A stretch of 48,703 nucleotides of DNA from Cyclobacteriaceae bacterium (GCA_012033595.1 JAAUQL010000039.1:1-48703), one strand, 5' to 3'; counted from the first letter of the stretch, positions 30,301 to 40,451 are shown. Numbers and translations: made by a program. Notes: generated by a model from the letters alone, not told the origin.

Positions 30301-31524
30301 TTATTTCGCGAGCTTTTCAAGACGCTTTTCATTGATGTTCAGGCCTAAGCCCACTCCCTCCGGCACATGCAGCTTCCCATTTTTAAACTCCACCTGATTG
30401 TCAAATACGCTCATTACTTCCTCATAGATCTCCGTTTCGATAAATTCGATAAAGGGGCCTACGTTAGAAATGGAAGCCATCAGATGCATCGCAGCCGCTG
30501 TACCCAGGGTTGGCTTGGTGTTGTGTGGTGCGATGGTTTTAAAGAATGCCTGTGCCAGTGCCGCAATTTTCTTCACTTCCGTAATGCCTCCCGCTTTAAT
30601 CAAATCCGGTTGAATTACATCCGGATTGGCCTCCAAAATCAAATCGCGAAATTGCCATCGCGTATAGCATTTTTCTCCGGCCAATACCGGAATATTTATG
30701 GCTTTTACCACTTCGGCCAGGTCACGATGGTTTTCCAAAGGACATGGACTTTCGTAGTATTTCATGCCAATGGACTGGAGTTCCAGGCCTATTTGAATGG
30801 CCCGGGCCGCAGTATAACCTTCATTGGGATCTACAAATAATTCAACATCAGCAGGCAGTGCTTTCCGAACAGCTTCATAATATTTCACCGTAAAATCGGG
30901 GATGGGATCCATATTGTATTCGCGAATCTGCATCCTGAGCTTAATGAATTTAAACCCCTTTTCGGCCAGTTTAAGCGCTTTTTCTGTGGCCTTCTCCACA
31001 CTTACGCTGCCACCATACACGCCAAAACCACCATAAGCAGGCGTCTCCTTTCGATAACTGCCACCCAACAACTTGTACACGGGCTGCTTGAGCACCTTCC
31101 CTTTGATATCCCAAAGTGCCAGGTCGATGCCTGCAATGGCATAAGGCAGGGCACCCGATGGGCCAAGGTCGTGGTTTTGCCAGAACAGGGTATCCCAGAT
31201 TAGTTCAACATTGAAAGGATCCTGGCCGATAATGTGGCTTTTCAATGTGTTATGAACAAATGATTCAATCACCTCCGTGCTGTTAGGGCTGCTTTCGCCC
31301 CAGCCAGCGATACCTGCATTTGTCTCTACTTTTATAAGTATAGCCCGGTATAGTTTATATGTTTTAACATCGGTGATTTTGATGCCTGATTGATCCTCTG
31401 AACCGCTTTGCTTAGTACCGGCATCACTAAGCGCTGTAAGAGGCGTAGCTACAAGCGCGCTTCCTGTAGTTGCCAGCCCCATCTGCAACAGGAAGTTTCT
31501 TCTTTTTATGGATTTCAGATTCAC
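30301..31524 (-). CDS. Tat-exported enolase-superfamily (mandelate racemase/muconate lactonizing enzyme-like) protein
   Basis: A 407-residue member of the mandelate racemase branch of the enolase superfamily, whose members dehydrate or epimerise sugar acids by removing the proton next to the carboxylate. The active-site set is complete: KLR (K195, R197), metal ligands D232 (FVDPNEG), E258 (YYESP) and E284 (LAGEK), and the D307/H334 dyad (QPDLIKAGG, APHNT). The N-terminus KRRNFLLQMGLATTGSALVAT is a Tat signal, which is unusual for a metabolic dehydratase and implies the periplasm. The start is only 5 bases after the preceding gene's stop, so it is co-transcribed with the unknown pair and the acid transporter. 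Galactonate-like or other aldonate substrates are plausible but unproven. Confidence 0.85.
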   Translation of the reverse strand: MNLKSIKRRNFLLQMGLATTGSALVATPLTALSDAGTKQSGSEDQSGIKITDVKTYKLYRAILIKVETNAGIAGWGESSPNSTEVIESFVHNTLKSHIIGQDPFNVELIWDTLFWQNHDLGPSGALPYAIAGIDLALWDIKGKVLKQPVYKLLGGSYRKETPAYGGFGVYGGSVSVEKATEKALKLAEKGFKFIKLRMQIREYNMDPIPDFTVKYYEAVRKALPADVELFVDPNEGYTAARAIQIGLELQSIGMKYYESPCPLENHRDLAEVVKAINIPVLAGEKCYTRWQFRDLILEANPDVIQPDLIKAGGITEVKKIAALAQAFFKTIAPHNTKPTLGTAAAMHLMASISNVGPFIEFIETEIYEEVMSVFDNQVEFKNGKLHVPEGVGLGLNINEKRLEKLAK

Positions 31525-31529
31525 CGTTT

Positions 31530-32540
31530 TTAGTGTGTTAGTGCGTTTTCCAATTCGCTTCGCTGAAGCGTTCCGGCAATATAATTATTCACGGCTATAA
31601 CAGATCGATATGCATTGGCCAGTGAGCTGGCAAGCACACTTCCATTTGATTTCGGATCCATTAACTGAATTGCCTGCTCCGGGGAGACTTCGCTTATTTT
31701 TGCAAATGCTGACACCCGCTTCAGTATCAAATCATTTCCGTCCATGAAATGTGTGTTTTCGATATATTTCCTGGTTTTGTTCGAGTCTGGCGTGGCGATG
31801 GCCCTTGCTAATTCTCCAAAATAGTCGTCGCTCTGCTTTCGCCATTTGGCCGTATTCATCACCCAGGCCGCACCGTCAGCATCATCGGGCATTACAGTGT
31901 GAAACCGGATAAAGGTGCGAGGGATCATTTGTCCGATCAGACTTTTGATGTCCTCCTGATTTTTTGTGTCTAAAGTTTTTCCTTTGCTGTAATAACTGCG
32001 AATGACCTTGGCGTCCTGATATACCTGGCATTCGGGATTGCCGGAGATGCCTTTCTCATCAAAGCTGTTTATATTTTCGAGGTGTTTCATTGCTGACTGA
32101 TGACTTATTGCCCCAATAATCAATGCCAGTTTTTGGGTATTTGCCTGATCCAGTTTACCCAGGTTCATGTCAGTTTTAATCTTGTCGAGAGCAGGAAGCA
32201 GCTCCACGCCGGCAAAGGGCACCAGCGCGCCCAAATGAAAAGAGTTTCCCGGCACGATCGACCTTACGTCTGTTGTAAGGGCGTGTTTGATACCTGAATG
32301 GATAAAGGCAGAACCAAGCGCCAGGCGGCCGGTGCTATGAAGCAAAAATAGAGGCGTGAGATAATTGTATCCGGTCTCGGGCCAGGCAGCATCGATCATC
32401 CCTTGATGGGTACTGCCAAAAGACCAGGGTGCTAAGCTCATGCCTGCTGCCAGCAAGCCTGACGATTTCAGAAAGTCACGTCTGTTGACGCTGGAGCTTT
32501 TGACTCCTCGATTTTCAATATGTTGAATTTGATTATTCAT
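31530..32540 (-). CDS. Tat-exported protein of unknown function, paralogue of its upstream neighbour
   Basis: A 336-residue protein with a Tat signal (VNRRDFLKSSGLLAAGMSLAP, about 19-40). No family is recognised with confidence. It shares ordered motifs with the 32552-33472 product: GNSFH (98-102), IGAISH (142-147), VYQDA (173-177) and YYSKGK (183-188). Conserved histidines in the first two suggest a metal-binding helical protein, distantly like zinc-dependent phospholipase C-fold proteins; this is inference only. The gene starts 11 bases after the paralogue's stop and ends 5 bases before the enolase-family gene, so all are one operon. The linkage suggests a role in handling the acidic sugar that the neighbouring transporter and dehydratase act on. 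Confidence 0.68.
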   Translation of the reverse strand: MNNQIQHIENRGVKSSSVNRRDFLKSSGLLAAGMSLAPWSFGSTHQGMIDAAWPETGYNYLTPLFLLHSTGRLALGSAFIHSGIKHALTTDVRSIVPGNSFHLGALVPFAGVELLPALDKIKTDMNLGKLDQANTQKLALIIGAISHQSAMKHLENINSFDEKGISGNPECQVYQDAKVIRSYYSKGKTLDTKNQEDIKSLIGQMIPRTFIRFHTVMPDDADGAAWVMNTAKWRKQSDDYFGELARAIATPDSNKTRKYIENTHFMDGNDLILKRVSAFAKISEVSPEQAIQLMDPKSNGSVLASSLANAYRSVIAVNNYIAGTLQRSELENALTH

Positions 32541-32551
32541 AATTAAGAAGA

Positions 32552-33472
32552 TTAAAGGCGAAAGGGTTCGTGAAGGTTTTCCAGCTTGTCGTACAGGGTG
32601 TTTTTGTCCATTTCCTTTTGGAAAAAATCACTTGCCCATTTATTAAAGAGGTAGCTTCTTCGAAGACCTTGCGCATATTGACTTTCATTTTCTGCTTTTT
32701 GCAAAGCATTTTGGAGATCAATCTTCGTATTTCCCTCATTTTGCAGCTCCCGGACAAGCAATAATAGTTCGTCCTGCTCATTGTAAAAATTGAAGTCTTC
32801 TATATATACTTTCATTTTCAAGGGATCCGGATGAGTGAAAGCCTCTATATACGTATTCAGATCCTCACTCAGCTTCTGGTAATGATCGGGATACTCATTG
32901 AGCCATGCCTCCGGATCTTTGGTATTGGCGTGAAACTGATGATAGCTCATGAGATTTTGTTGAACCATCGAAACCACAAGCGCTTCAATCTGATCGGTAT
33001 GTAAAAGCTGAGCAGCCGGATGTCCACTCATGCTGTAGGCCAGTGTGGCTTCAGAAAGGTGAACTTTCGAGCTGTGGGAATGTTTCTTGCCACGGCCATA
33101 CACTTTGTCGAAAGTGACCGCATCCTGATAGATGTCATTTTCATCTTTGGATATGGCCACATCGGTGATTTCACCGTCCTTGAGTTGTATTGATTTTACT
33201 TTGAGGTCAATAGCCCTGTGAGACAGCCAGCCGATAGCAGCGGCAATTTTTTCTTCTGTGCCGTCTCCCGGTTTGCGCTGCGACCAAATATCGCGTGTCT
33301 GTTCCAGAAATGGTACGGCATGCAGATGATTCCCTCTTGCCCCGGCGGACATTAAACCCGCGTCGGGCTGATTTTGCAAACTCACCTTAAAAGCCTGATG
33401 AAATTCATCGGAATGAGATATGAGTCTGATGGTGTCTTCATAAATGGCAATATGTGTTATGTGCTCAGACAT
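32552..33472 (-). CDS. Protein of unknown function, signal-less paralogue of the Tat-exported neighbour
   Basis: A 306-residue protein without a signal peptide or membrane segment, so probably cytoplasmic. No family is recognised. It shares GN-x-x-H (GNHLH, 47-51), IGWLSH (80-85), IYQDA (114-118) and YGRGK (125-129) in the same order and with similar spacing as the exported 31530-32540 product. It has a histidine-rich stretch KKHSHSSKVH (129-138). The C-terminal third is helical and charged. It starts 24 bases after the stop of the DASS transporter gene and is followed 11 bases later by its paralogue. A pair of related proteins on two sides of the membrane, next to a transporter, is notable. 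Confidence 0.66.
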   Translation of the reverse strand: MSEHITHIAIYEDTIRLISHSDEFHQAFKVSLQNQPDAGLMSAGARGNHLHAVPFLEQTRDIWSQRKPGDGTEEKIAAAIGWLSHRAIDLKVKSIQLKDGEITDVAISKDENDIYQDAVTFDKVYGRGKKHSHSSKVHLSEATLAYSMSGHPAAQLLHTDQIEALVVSMVQQNLMSYHQFHANTKDPEAWLNEYPDHYQKLSEDLNTYIEAFTHPDPLKMKVYIEDFNFYNEQDELLLLVRELQNEGNTKIDLQNALQKAENESQYAQGLRRSYLFNKWASDFFQKEMDKNTLYDKLENLHEPFRL

Positions 33473-33496
33473 GTTTTCAACAATTAAGAATAAAAT

Positions 33497-34939
33497 TTAT
33501 AAACTCCACATAAGTGGTAAGACCAACCAAACAAAAAATACAATGATAACGATGGATATTAGGTTTAGTAAAAACCCTGCCCTCACCATGTCCCGGATTT
33601 GGACAAAACCGGTGCCGAATACCACCGCATTGGGCGGTGTAGCCACCGGCAGCATAAAGGCACACGAAGCAGAAAGCGTGGCCCCAACCATTAGAATGTG
33701 CGGATGCAAACCAATTACTTCTGAAAGCGAAATCAATACCGGAAGCATAATGCTTACGGTTGCCACATTGGAGGTAACTTCAGTAAGAAAGTTGACAGAA
33801 CCCACAATGATGGGAATAAAGGTAAATGCTTCGACTGTTTCAAGTCCGATAAAAAGGTCGCCAAGGAAATCGACCAAGCCCGAATGTTTAAATCCCTCCG
33901 TAAGCGCCAGTCCCCCTCCGAATAGCAGCAATACCCCCCAGGGCAACTTGCGGGTGCTTTCCCAATCCAGCAACCCCCCTTTTTGACTTGAAGACGGAAT
34001 AATAAACATTAAAGCAGCCCCGGCCATGGAAATGATGGTATCATCTATGGAAGGCATAAGGTGCTCAAGAATAAATGAGCGAGATATCCACGCGAAGGCC
34101 GTTGCGGTAAAAATCAAGATAACTTTCCATTCGTCAGCTTTCATTTTGCCCAGTTGCTCCAATTGTCTTTCGATTACATCACCTGACGTGTCATCTGACT
34201 TTTCCACTTTGAACAATACCCTGGTGAGCATGAACCAGGCAACGAAAAGCAGGATAAAGGAAACCGGAAACGCCAGACCCATCCAGGCAGAAAAAGTCAC
34301 TTCCTGTTCGAGATATTGGTTAGAAATAGCTGAAAACATCGCATTGGTAGGGGTGCCAATGAGTGTGCCCATGCCGCCAATGCTGGCCGAATACGCAATG
34401 CCCAGCAACAAAGGCAGGCCAAATGAATGCTTTTGGCCCGAGTCGGCAGCATCTCCTAACTGTGCAGACACAGCCAGCGCTATGGGCAGCATCATCAACA
34501 CAGCGGCTGTATTAGAAATCCACATTGAGATAAGGAAAGTCGCCACCATAAATCCCAGGATAACGCGCTTTTTGTCTGTTCCAATTTTGAAAATGATATA
34601 AAGCGCGATGCGTTTGTGAAGGTGGCAACGCTCGATGGCCAGCGCGATCAGGAATCCACCCAGAAATAAAAATATGGTAGGGTGCCCGTAAGCTGAGGTA
34701 ACCATCGCGAGGGGCACATCGGCAAACATTGGGAAAAGGATGATGGGTAAAATAGATGTGACCGGGATAGGTACTGCTTCAGTTATCCACCAGGAGGCTA
34801 TCCAGATGGTTGCCGCCAATACGCTCCAAGCTTCATAGCTCATCCCCCATGGTGGAGCAACACTTACCATAATCAAAAACAAACCAACAGGAAATATTAA
34901 ACTCAACCACTTCAATATACCACTACCAGACTTTGCCAT
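33497..34939 (-). CDS. DASS/SLC13-family sodium-coupled anion (dicarboxylate) transporter
   Basis: An inner-membrane transporter of 480 residues with about 11-12 membrane segments. Family marks are WISNTAAVLMMLPIA near 170 (SNT motif of the first hairpin), LIGTPTNAM near 220, and the second-half motif NFLTEVTSNVATVSIMLPV near 395. The family moves succinate, malate, sulphate or related acids with sodium. It is the first gene of the segment after SusD and the terminator at 35412-35441, and is followed by the two unknown proteins and the enolase-family gene. It may carry acidic sugar products or dicarboxylates. The specific substrate cannot be told from sequence. Confidence 0.9.
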   Translation of the reverse strand: MAKSGSGILKWLSLIFPVGLFLIMVSVAPPWGMSYEAWSVLAATIWIASWWITEAVPIPVTSILPIILFPMFADVPLAMVTSAYGHPTIFLFLGGFLIALAIERCHLHKRIALYIIFKIGTDKKRVILGFMVATFLISMWISNTAAVLMMLPIALAVSAQLGDAADSGQKHSFGLPLLLGIAYSASIGGMGTLIGTPTNAMFSAISNQYLEQEVTFSAWMGLAFPVSFILLFVAWFMLTRVLFKVEKSDDTSGDVIERQLEQLGKMKADEWKVILIFTATAFAWISRSFILEHLMPSIDDTIISMAGAALMFIIPSSSQKGGLLDWESTRKLPWGVLLLFGGGLALTEGFKHSGLVDFLGDLFIGLETVEAFTFIPIIVGSVNFLTEVTSNVATVSIMLPVLISLSEVIGLHPHILMVGATLSASCAFMLPVATPPNAVVFGTGFVQIRDMVRAGFLLNLISIVIIVFFVWLVLPLMWSL

Positions 34940-35452
34940 TTTTCAAATTCTTTCATCTTTAAAATACGTTGCGGGATCAGCACACCAAGCTTGTTAATTT
35001 TTTAAATTGAAGGTTTTGAGAGAACTGTTTAGATTTATTACCCGTTTTTAGCAGATCAGTGTTCAAAATACCATCCAATTCAATGCAGATTTCAAATGTG
35101 CATTTCCTTTGGTTGTTCTCAGAGAGACATAATACTCTCCCGATCATATATTAGTTTATTGTTTCAGGGATTTTTGTTTTAAAAGTTATTATCTCGAATT
35201 GAAGGCTCTAGAATGATTTGCACTTCATTTAAATTCTGTTATCTGATGAACCCAGCTCACCTAAAAAATCTGCTTGCCAAGCAAAAATAACATTCAGTGT
35301 GTTTTTGAGAATGAGACACAAATTGGATGGTCAAAAAAACACAGTTTTCCTTAATCGGTTTGTGGCACTCTAGTAAACTGAAAGCGATTCAAGTTTAAGT
35401 AAAATAGAAAAACAAAGAAGTGGAATTGACCACTTCTTTGTTTTGAGATCAA
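34940..35452. other. Intergenic region of 513 bases between susD and the DASS transporter
   Basis: No open frame of note. It holds the susD terminator (35412-35441) and an 11-base inverted repeat, ACCATCCAATT at about 35070 and its complement AATTGGATGGT at about 35321. The promoter of the transporter operon should be here, but I see no clear TAnnTTTG box at the right spacing on the - strand. Confidence 0.4.
35412..35441 (-). terminator. Strong intrinsic terminator after the second susCD
   Basis: A perfect 12-bp stem ACAAAGAAGTGG/CCACTTCTTTGT (35412-35423 and 35430-35441) with a 6-base loop. On the - strand it is followed by TTTTTC and lies 12 bases past the susD stop. On the + strand it is followed by TTTG, so it may work both ways. 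It separates susCD from the transporter operon, as the terminator at 9278 does in the first PUL. Confidence 0.8.
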
Positions 35453-36910
35453 TCAATAACCTTGATTTTGCGGAAGCAAATTTGGATTTTGGTCAATATC
35501 AGCTTGAGGAACAGGCCACAGCAGTTTTTCCTGCGTAGGTACAAATTGGCCTTTGTTTTTGATAACTTCGACCGCCCTATTGGTTCTAATCAAATCCCAG
35601 TAACGGTGCCCTTCAAATGCAAGTTCGAGATAGCGCTCATTTTCAATGGCCAATCTCATTTCATCCTTATTCGTGGCTGTAGTCTCGGGTAAATTTACTC
35701 TTTCGCGGATTTCATTCAATAATGTTCTCGCTCCTGCCAAGTCATCCTTCTCATTCAGTATTTCTGCCTTCAGCAAAATCAGGTCTGCCAATCGCAAAAT
35801 AATCACGCTTGGGTGCAACTGAGCCCTTTCTGAGGTTTTCTTCCAGTCATCCTTGGTAAATTTATCAATGAAATATTCATTGCGAGGATTGCATGCCAGA
35901 ATACATGTGCCGCTTTCATTAAATATAGGATAATAAAACTCCAATGCAGCTGCCATCCGAACTTCCTCTTTTCCACTTTCTACAACCAATGCAGAATCTG
36001 CTTTGAAAGCATTGATAATTTTCATTTCAGGCTGTAACCTGAAATTTTGTGTTGAAACAAATTCGTTATCGAATGCTGCATCGTCCAAACCAGCAGGCCC
36101 ATAGGAAAGCTCAAATATTGTTTCAACGGTTTTTTGCCTATCGGGTCTGAATAGATCACTATAGTTAGAAGAAGGGAGAAGACTATAACCTTGTGAATTC
36201 AGTACCTCATTGATTTCTGTTAAAGCTAAATCACGGTCTCCGGTATTATTTCGCTGCATATAAACTTTGGCCAACATTCCTGCGGCTGCCCATTTATTGG
36301 CTCTAACTTTTAACGAAGGGTCTGCCGGCATCAATTGTTTGGCCATTTTTAAATCCTCAATGATATTGGCATAAACCGTAGCTATATCGTCTCTTGCTGG
36401 CTGATAATCCTGATTTGGGCTTATAAATGCCTCCGATATATATGGTACTTTTCCAAACCTGATGACCAGATGAAAATGCGCAAATCCCCGAATAAAGTAT
36501 GCTTCTCCGAGAATCTTGTTTTTTTCCTCATCGGTAAAGTTGTCATCTAGGATACCAGGAACATTTGCAAGCACATCATTTGCTCGTCCAATGGCTGCAT
36601 ACAGATCATCCCATGTATTGCGTACGTGCCCATCATTGGATGTAGTAGAGAATGATTCATCCCTAGTCCAGTTTCCTCCTCTGATCACATCAGTTTCATC
36701 AGCTCGAGCCGATATTGGAATGATGAAATTATTGCTTATAAACCCTTGAAGCCTGTCATACACGCCAAGAATGGCTGCTTCTGCATCAGATTCATTTTGG
36801 TAGAAATTCGATTCCGAAATGATACTTACCGGCAACTGCTCCAGCGTATCGCATGCAGCAATTGAGAAGACACCGGCTATAATTAATATTTTTAAACTTT
36901 TCATTTTCAT
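35453..36910 (-). CDS. SusD/RagB-family surface glycan-binding lipoprotein (second PUL)
   Basis: A 485-residue lipoprotein with the signal FSIAACDTLEQ (Cys at about residue 20). The SusD layout is clear: an N-terminal region (ESNFYQNESDAEAAILGVYDRL), the TPR-like motif EAYFIRGFAHFHLV near 135-150, and a C-terminal domain (RLADLILLKAEILNEK, LAFEGHRYWDLIRT, LLWPVPQADIDQNPNL). It starts 5 bases after the stop of susC, so the two are co-transcribed. It would cap the SusC barrel and bind the glycan at the surface. It is shorter than, and clearly distinct from, the SusD at 7568-9223, so the two PULs probably target different glycans. Confidence 0.94.
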   Translation of the reverse strand: MKMKSLKILIIAGVFSIAACDTLEQLPVSIISESNFYQNESDAEAAILGVYDRLQGFISNNFIIPISARADETDVIRGGNWTRDESFSTTSNDGHVRNTWDDLYAAIGRANDVLANVPGILDDNFTDEEKNKILGEAYFIRGFAHFHLVIRFGKVPYISEAFISPNQDYQPARDDIATVYANIIEDLKMAKQLMPADPSLKVRANKWAAAGMLAKVYMQRNNTGDRDLALTEINEVLNSQGYSLLPSSNYSDLFRPDRQKTVETIFELSYGPAGLDDAAFDNEFVSTQNFRLQPEMKIINAFKADSALVVESGKEEVRMAAALEFYYPIFNESGTCILACNPRNEYFIDKFTKDDWKKTSERAQLHPSVIILRLADLILLKAEILNEKDDLAGARTLLNEIRERVNLPETTATNKDEMRLAIENERYLELAFEGHRYWDLIRTNRAVEVIKNKGQFVPTQEKLLWPVPQADIDQNPNLLPQNQGY

Positions 36911-36915
36911 AAAAT

Positions 36916-39900
36916 TTAAAATCCGACATTAAGACCTAATGTATAAACCTTGGGAATCGGTTGGGTGAGAAAATCAACTCCTAAAGAAGGAATACCTCCT
37001 GTAGATGCTCCAAGATTTTGGTTTTCTGGGTCAAGACCTGTATAATCTGTAAACGTGAAAAGATTTTGACCAGACAGATAAAGTCTAAGGTTTGATAGGT
37101 GAAGTTTTTGTATCAAATCCTTGGAGAAGTTGTATCCTAGAGTAATATTTCGAATGCGCAGAAAAGAACCATCTTCCACGAATCGAGAATTTGCATCGTT
37201 ATTAGATGCCCCACTTGTAGAACTTGAACCATAAAATGCTCTGGGTATATCAGAGGTAGGATTATCAGGACTCCATCTTTTTGCAGTTGAAATAAACTGA
37301 TTACGTTCTCTCGACATACTTTCCATTACCACACGGGTCATGTTATAAATGTCATTGCCATAACTCCAATTCATAATGATGTTTAGATCAAATCCTTTAT
37401 AAGCAAAGGTATTTGTAAAACCACCCGTATGTATTGGAAGTGCGTTGCCAATTAGTTGATGGTCATCAATTCGACCATATGTAAAGCTATCGTTTACATC
37501 CTCATAAATTACGTCACCAGGTTTTGTACGAGTCCCCCATTCAATCGGAATATCTTCTGCTTTGTCCCAAACTCCCAGAAACTTATATCCATAAAAATTT
37601 CCGGTAGGTTCACCAATCCTAAATAATCCATACGGTCCTTCTACATTGGAATATCCTGCGGGAGGAATTACCCTATCTGATTCTCCATTTGTTTCAACCA
37701 AATCCCTGATCTCATTTTTATTAAATGCAATATTGAAATCAGATGTCCAGGTGAAATCCCCGGTCAAAATCTTCCCACTCAAAGTCAACTCAACACCACT
37801 ATTTTCAAGACTTCCGAGGTTCACTCGATTGATTTGATTAAAACCTGTTGTAGCTGGTAAAGCCAGGGTATAGAATAAATCATTTGTTGAGCGGATATAA
37901 TATTCTGTAGTAAGCTCTAATCTGCTTTCCCAAAAGGCCATATCAAGACCAATATTCGTAGCCGCTGTACTTTCCCATCTCAAATCGGAATTTCCAACTG
38001 AACTCTTAAAAATGACCGGCAAACCGTTATATGAAGGACCTGCAGAATATTGCGTCAAGCTACCAAAATTATCAATGCCATCCTGATTGCCGGTTTCGCC
38101 ATAGCTCACACGCACTTTCATATCGTTGATGACATTGGCAAGGCCTGACATAAATGGTTCGGCAGAAATCCGGTATCCACCCGAGATGGAAGGAAATGTG
38201 CCCCAGCGATGATTTGATCCAAATCTGGAGGAACCATCGCGTCTGATACTCACTTCAAACAGGTACTTGCCGTCATAATTGTAGTTGAACCTGCCAAAAT
38301 ATGAAGTAAGTCCCCAACTGCTGATATTGTGGTTGGGTGGGTTGATATTGGATGCTGCGAAAGTTGTAATGAGATCAGAGGCTGTGGTATTGCCACTGAT
38401 ACCAAAGAAAGATGACTCAGATTCCAAATAGCTTAACCCAACCAATGCCCCAAATGAATGTTTGCCTATATCTTTTCCATAATAAAGCGTATTTTCATTT
38501 TGCCATATCATTTCATCGAAAAATGAAGCGGATGATGATGCACTCCCTCTTGGATTATTCTTGATAAAATAACTTGGGATAAAGCGTTCTTCACGTCGAT
38601 CGAGGTAATCTATACCAAAGGTCGATCGGAATTTGAAATTTTTCAAAAACTGTATTTCTCCATAAACATTGGAGATCAATCGTCGGCTGGTGATGTTATG
38701 CGTGAGTTCTTCAGCAATCATCACCGGATTTTCTATCTCTCCACTTTGCAGCGGATCCCGGCCCCAACTGCCATCAGGATTCTTCACAGGCACATTAGGA
38801 TTGAAGAAAAGGGCATTTGCAAATACTGAATATCCACTCAGGTCGGCATCTACCCGATCAGTATTGGAATTGCTAAAGGTAGTGCTAGTACCTAATTTCA
38901 GCCATGATTTTGCCTTATAATCAAGATTTAACCTTCCGTTTAACCTTTTAAATTCCTGGCCGATCAAAGTTCCCGACTGATCGAAATATCCCAACGAAAT
39001 GTAGGATGTGAGCCTTTCATTGCCTCCACTTACCGAAATATTGTAATTGGCAATAGAAGCCGTTCGGAATACTTCCTCTTGCCAGTTGGTATTTTCTCCT
39101 GTGAATGTCAATTGGTTAAATGGAGCATTTCCGGAATTTACACGTGCTTCATTTACTAAATCAATATATTGCTGACCATCCAGTAATTCGAAAGTTTTCG
39201 ACACATTCTGAATGCCATAATAGGCGTCGAAAGAAATACGCGCCTCGCCACTTTGACCTTTTTTGGTAGTAATAAGAATTACCCCATTTGAACCTCTCGA
39301 TCCATACAGTGCTGCTGCTGCGGCATCTTTGAGAATCTCAATAGATTCAATATCGTTAGGGTTGATGTCGGCCAATGCTGAAAATCGTTGTCCACCACCT
39401 CCCAATGGCTGCCCATCAATATTTGCCATAGGTACACCGTCAATTACGTACAGTGGCGACTTTCTCCCAAGAGTGAGCTTGTACCTCTGATGCGCACAAA
39501 AACCTCACCTCCGGGTTGTCCTGAGTTTTGCACCACCTGCACGCCCGCAGCTTTGCCTTGCAACAGAGCATCTGCACTACCAACGGGTATAGTTCCTAAA
39601 TCTTTCGATTTCAGGGAAGTAATGGAACTTGTCAGGTCTTTTTTGTCCTGGGTGCCATACGCGATAACCACCAACTCCTGGAGCTGCTGAATATCAGGGG
39701 TCAGCGCCAGGTTGATGACCGACTGGTTGCCTACTACTATTTCTTCTCTATTGTATCCTACAGAACTAAAGGCGATGGTTGCTCCGTCCGAAACCGAAAG
39801 AGCGTATCTTCCTTCTATATCGGTAATGGTACCATTGCTGGTTCCCATTTCCACCACATTTACTCCCGGCAGAGGCTCATCAGATTCAAATGCCGTTACC

Positions 39901-40328
39901 TTTCCGGTAATAGATCGCGTTTGAATGATTTCTATATAGTTCTCTTTATGCTTATTGGCTTTGTTGATGGTAGAAATGCTGATGTTCTCATCTACCTGTC
40001 TGAATTTTACTTCCACCTGCCTTGAGATGCTGTACAGTACATCGTAAAGTGTACTGCCATTAAAGGTGCCTGTTACAGGCTTGGTAGATTTTAAATCTTC
40101 CAGATTATAAGAAAATTTAAAACCGGTGCGTGCTTCAATCATATTGACCACATTTATCAAATTCTCATTGTAAAATTTGATGGAAATGGGCACATCTTTC
40201 ACACTGGCAGCTCCCTGAGCTTTGGAATCAGCTGCCATGAGAAATGAGTAGCAAATGGTTTGAATAAGGATGCCGTAAATACAATATCGACTTACCATCA
40301 ATAATTGTTTAAGTATTGATTTTTTCAT
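36916..40328 (-). CDS. SusC/RagA-family TonB-dependent transporter with STN domain (second PUL), one frame break
   Basis: An outer-membrane glycan importer of about 1,136 residues. The N-terminus in frame 39444-40328 has a signal peptide, the STN domain ([20 protein letters not shown]), a carboxypeptidase-like domain ([19 protein letters not shown]) and the TonB box ([12 protein letters not shown]). The plug and barrel are in frame 36916-39429. At about 39470 the frames swap: reading on gives [20 protein letters not shown], the expected plug sequence, so one base is probably missing. The barrel ends in the usual aromatic strand (TLGLNVGF). The STN domain implies control through the FecR at 40452. 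The leader holds an antisense-facing terminator at 40394-40423. Confidence 0.92.
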
Positions 40329-40393
40329 AATTTTAAATGTTTACTAATGTTTAATTTCTTTCTGCATCTTCTCTAGGGACGGGAAGAAATTCC

Positions 40394-40423
40394 GCAGGCA
40401 ATTCTTCGATTGCCTGCTTTTTT
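40394..40423 (+). terminator. Antisense-facing intrinsic terminator in the second fecR-susC leader
   Basis: A perfect 9-bp stem GCAGGCAAT/ATTGCCTGC (40394-40402 and 40409-40417) with a 6-base loop is followed by TTTTTT (40418-40423) on the + strand, opposite to the - strand susC and fecR. It would end an RNA that starts near the susC start codon and runs antisense to the leader. TAATTTTA at 40328-40335 is one base from the TAnnTTTG box, with a TTG about 20 bases upstream. The predicted RNA would be about 80 bases. Confidence 0.6.
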
Positions 40424-40451
40424 ATGTAGAGTCCTGTATCATCATATCTTT

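Noticed and set aside
34026-34601. A 191-residue open frame on the + strand
   Set aside because: Antisense to the DASS transporter, with no recognisable domain and composition typical of a shadow of membrane segments.
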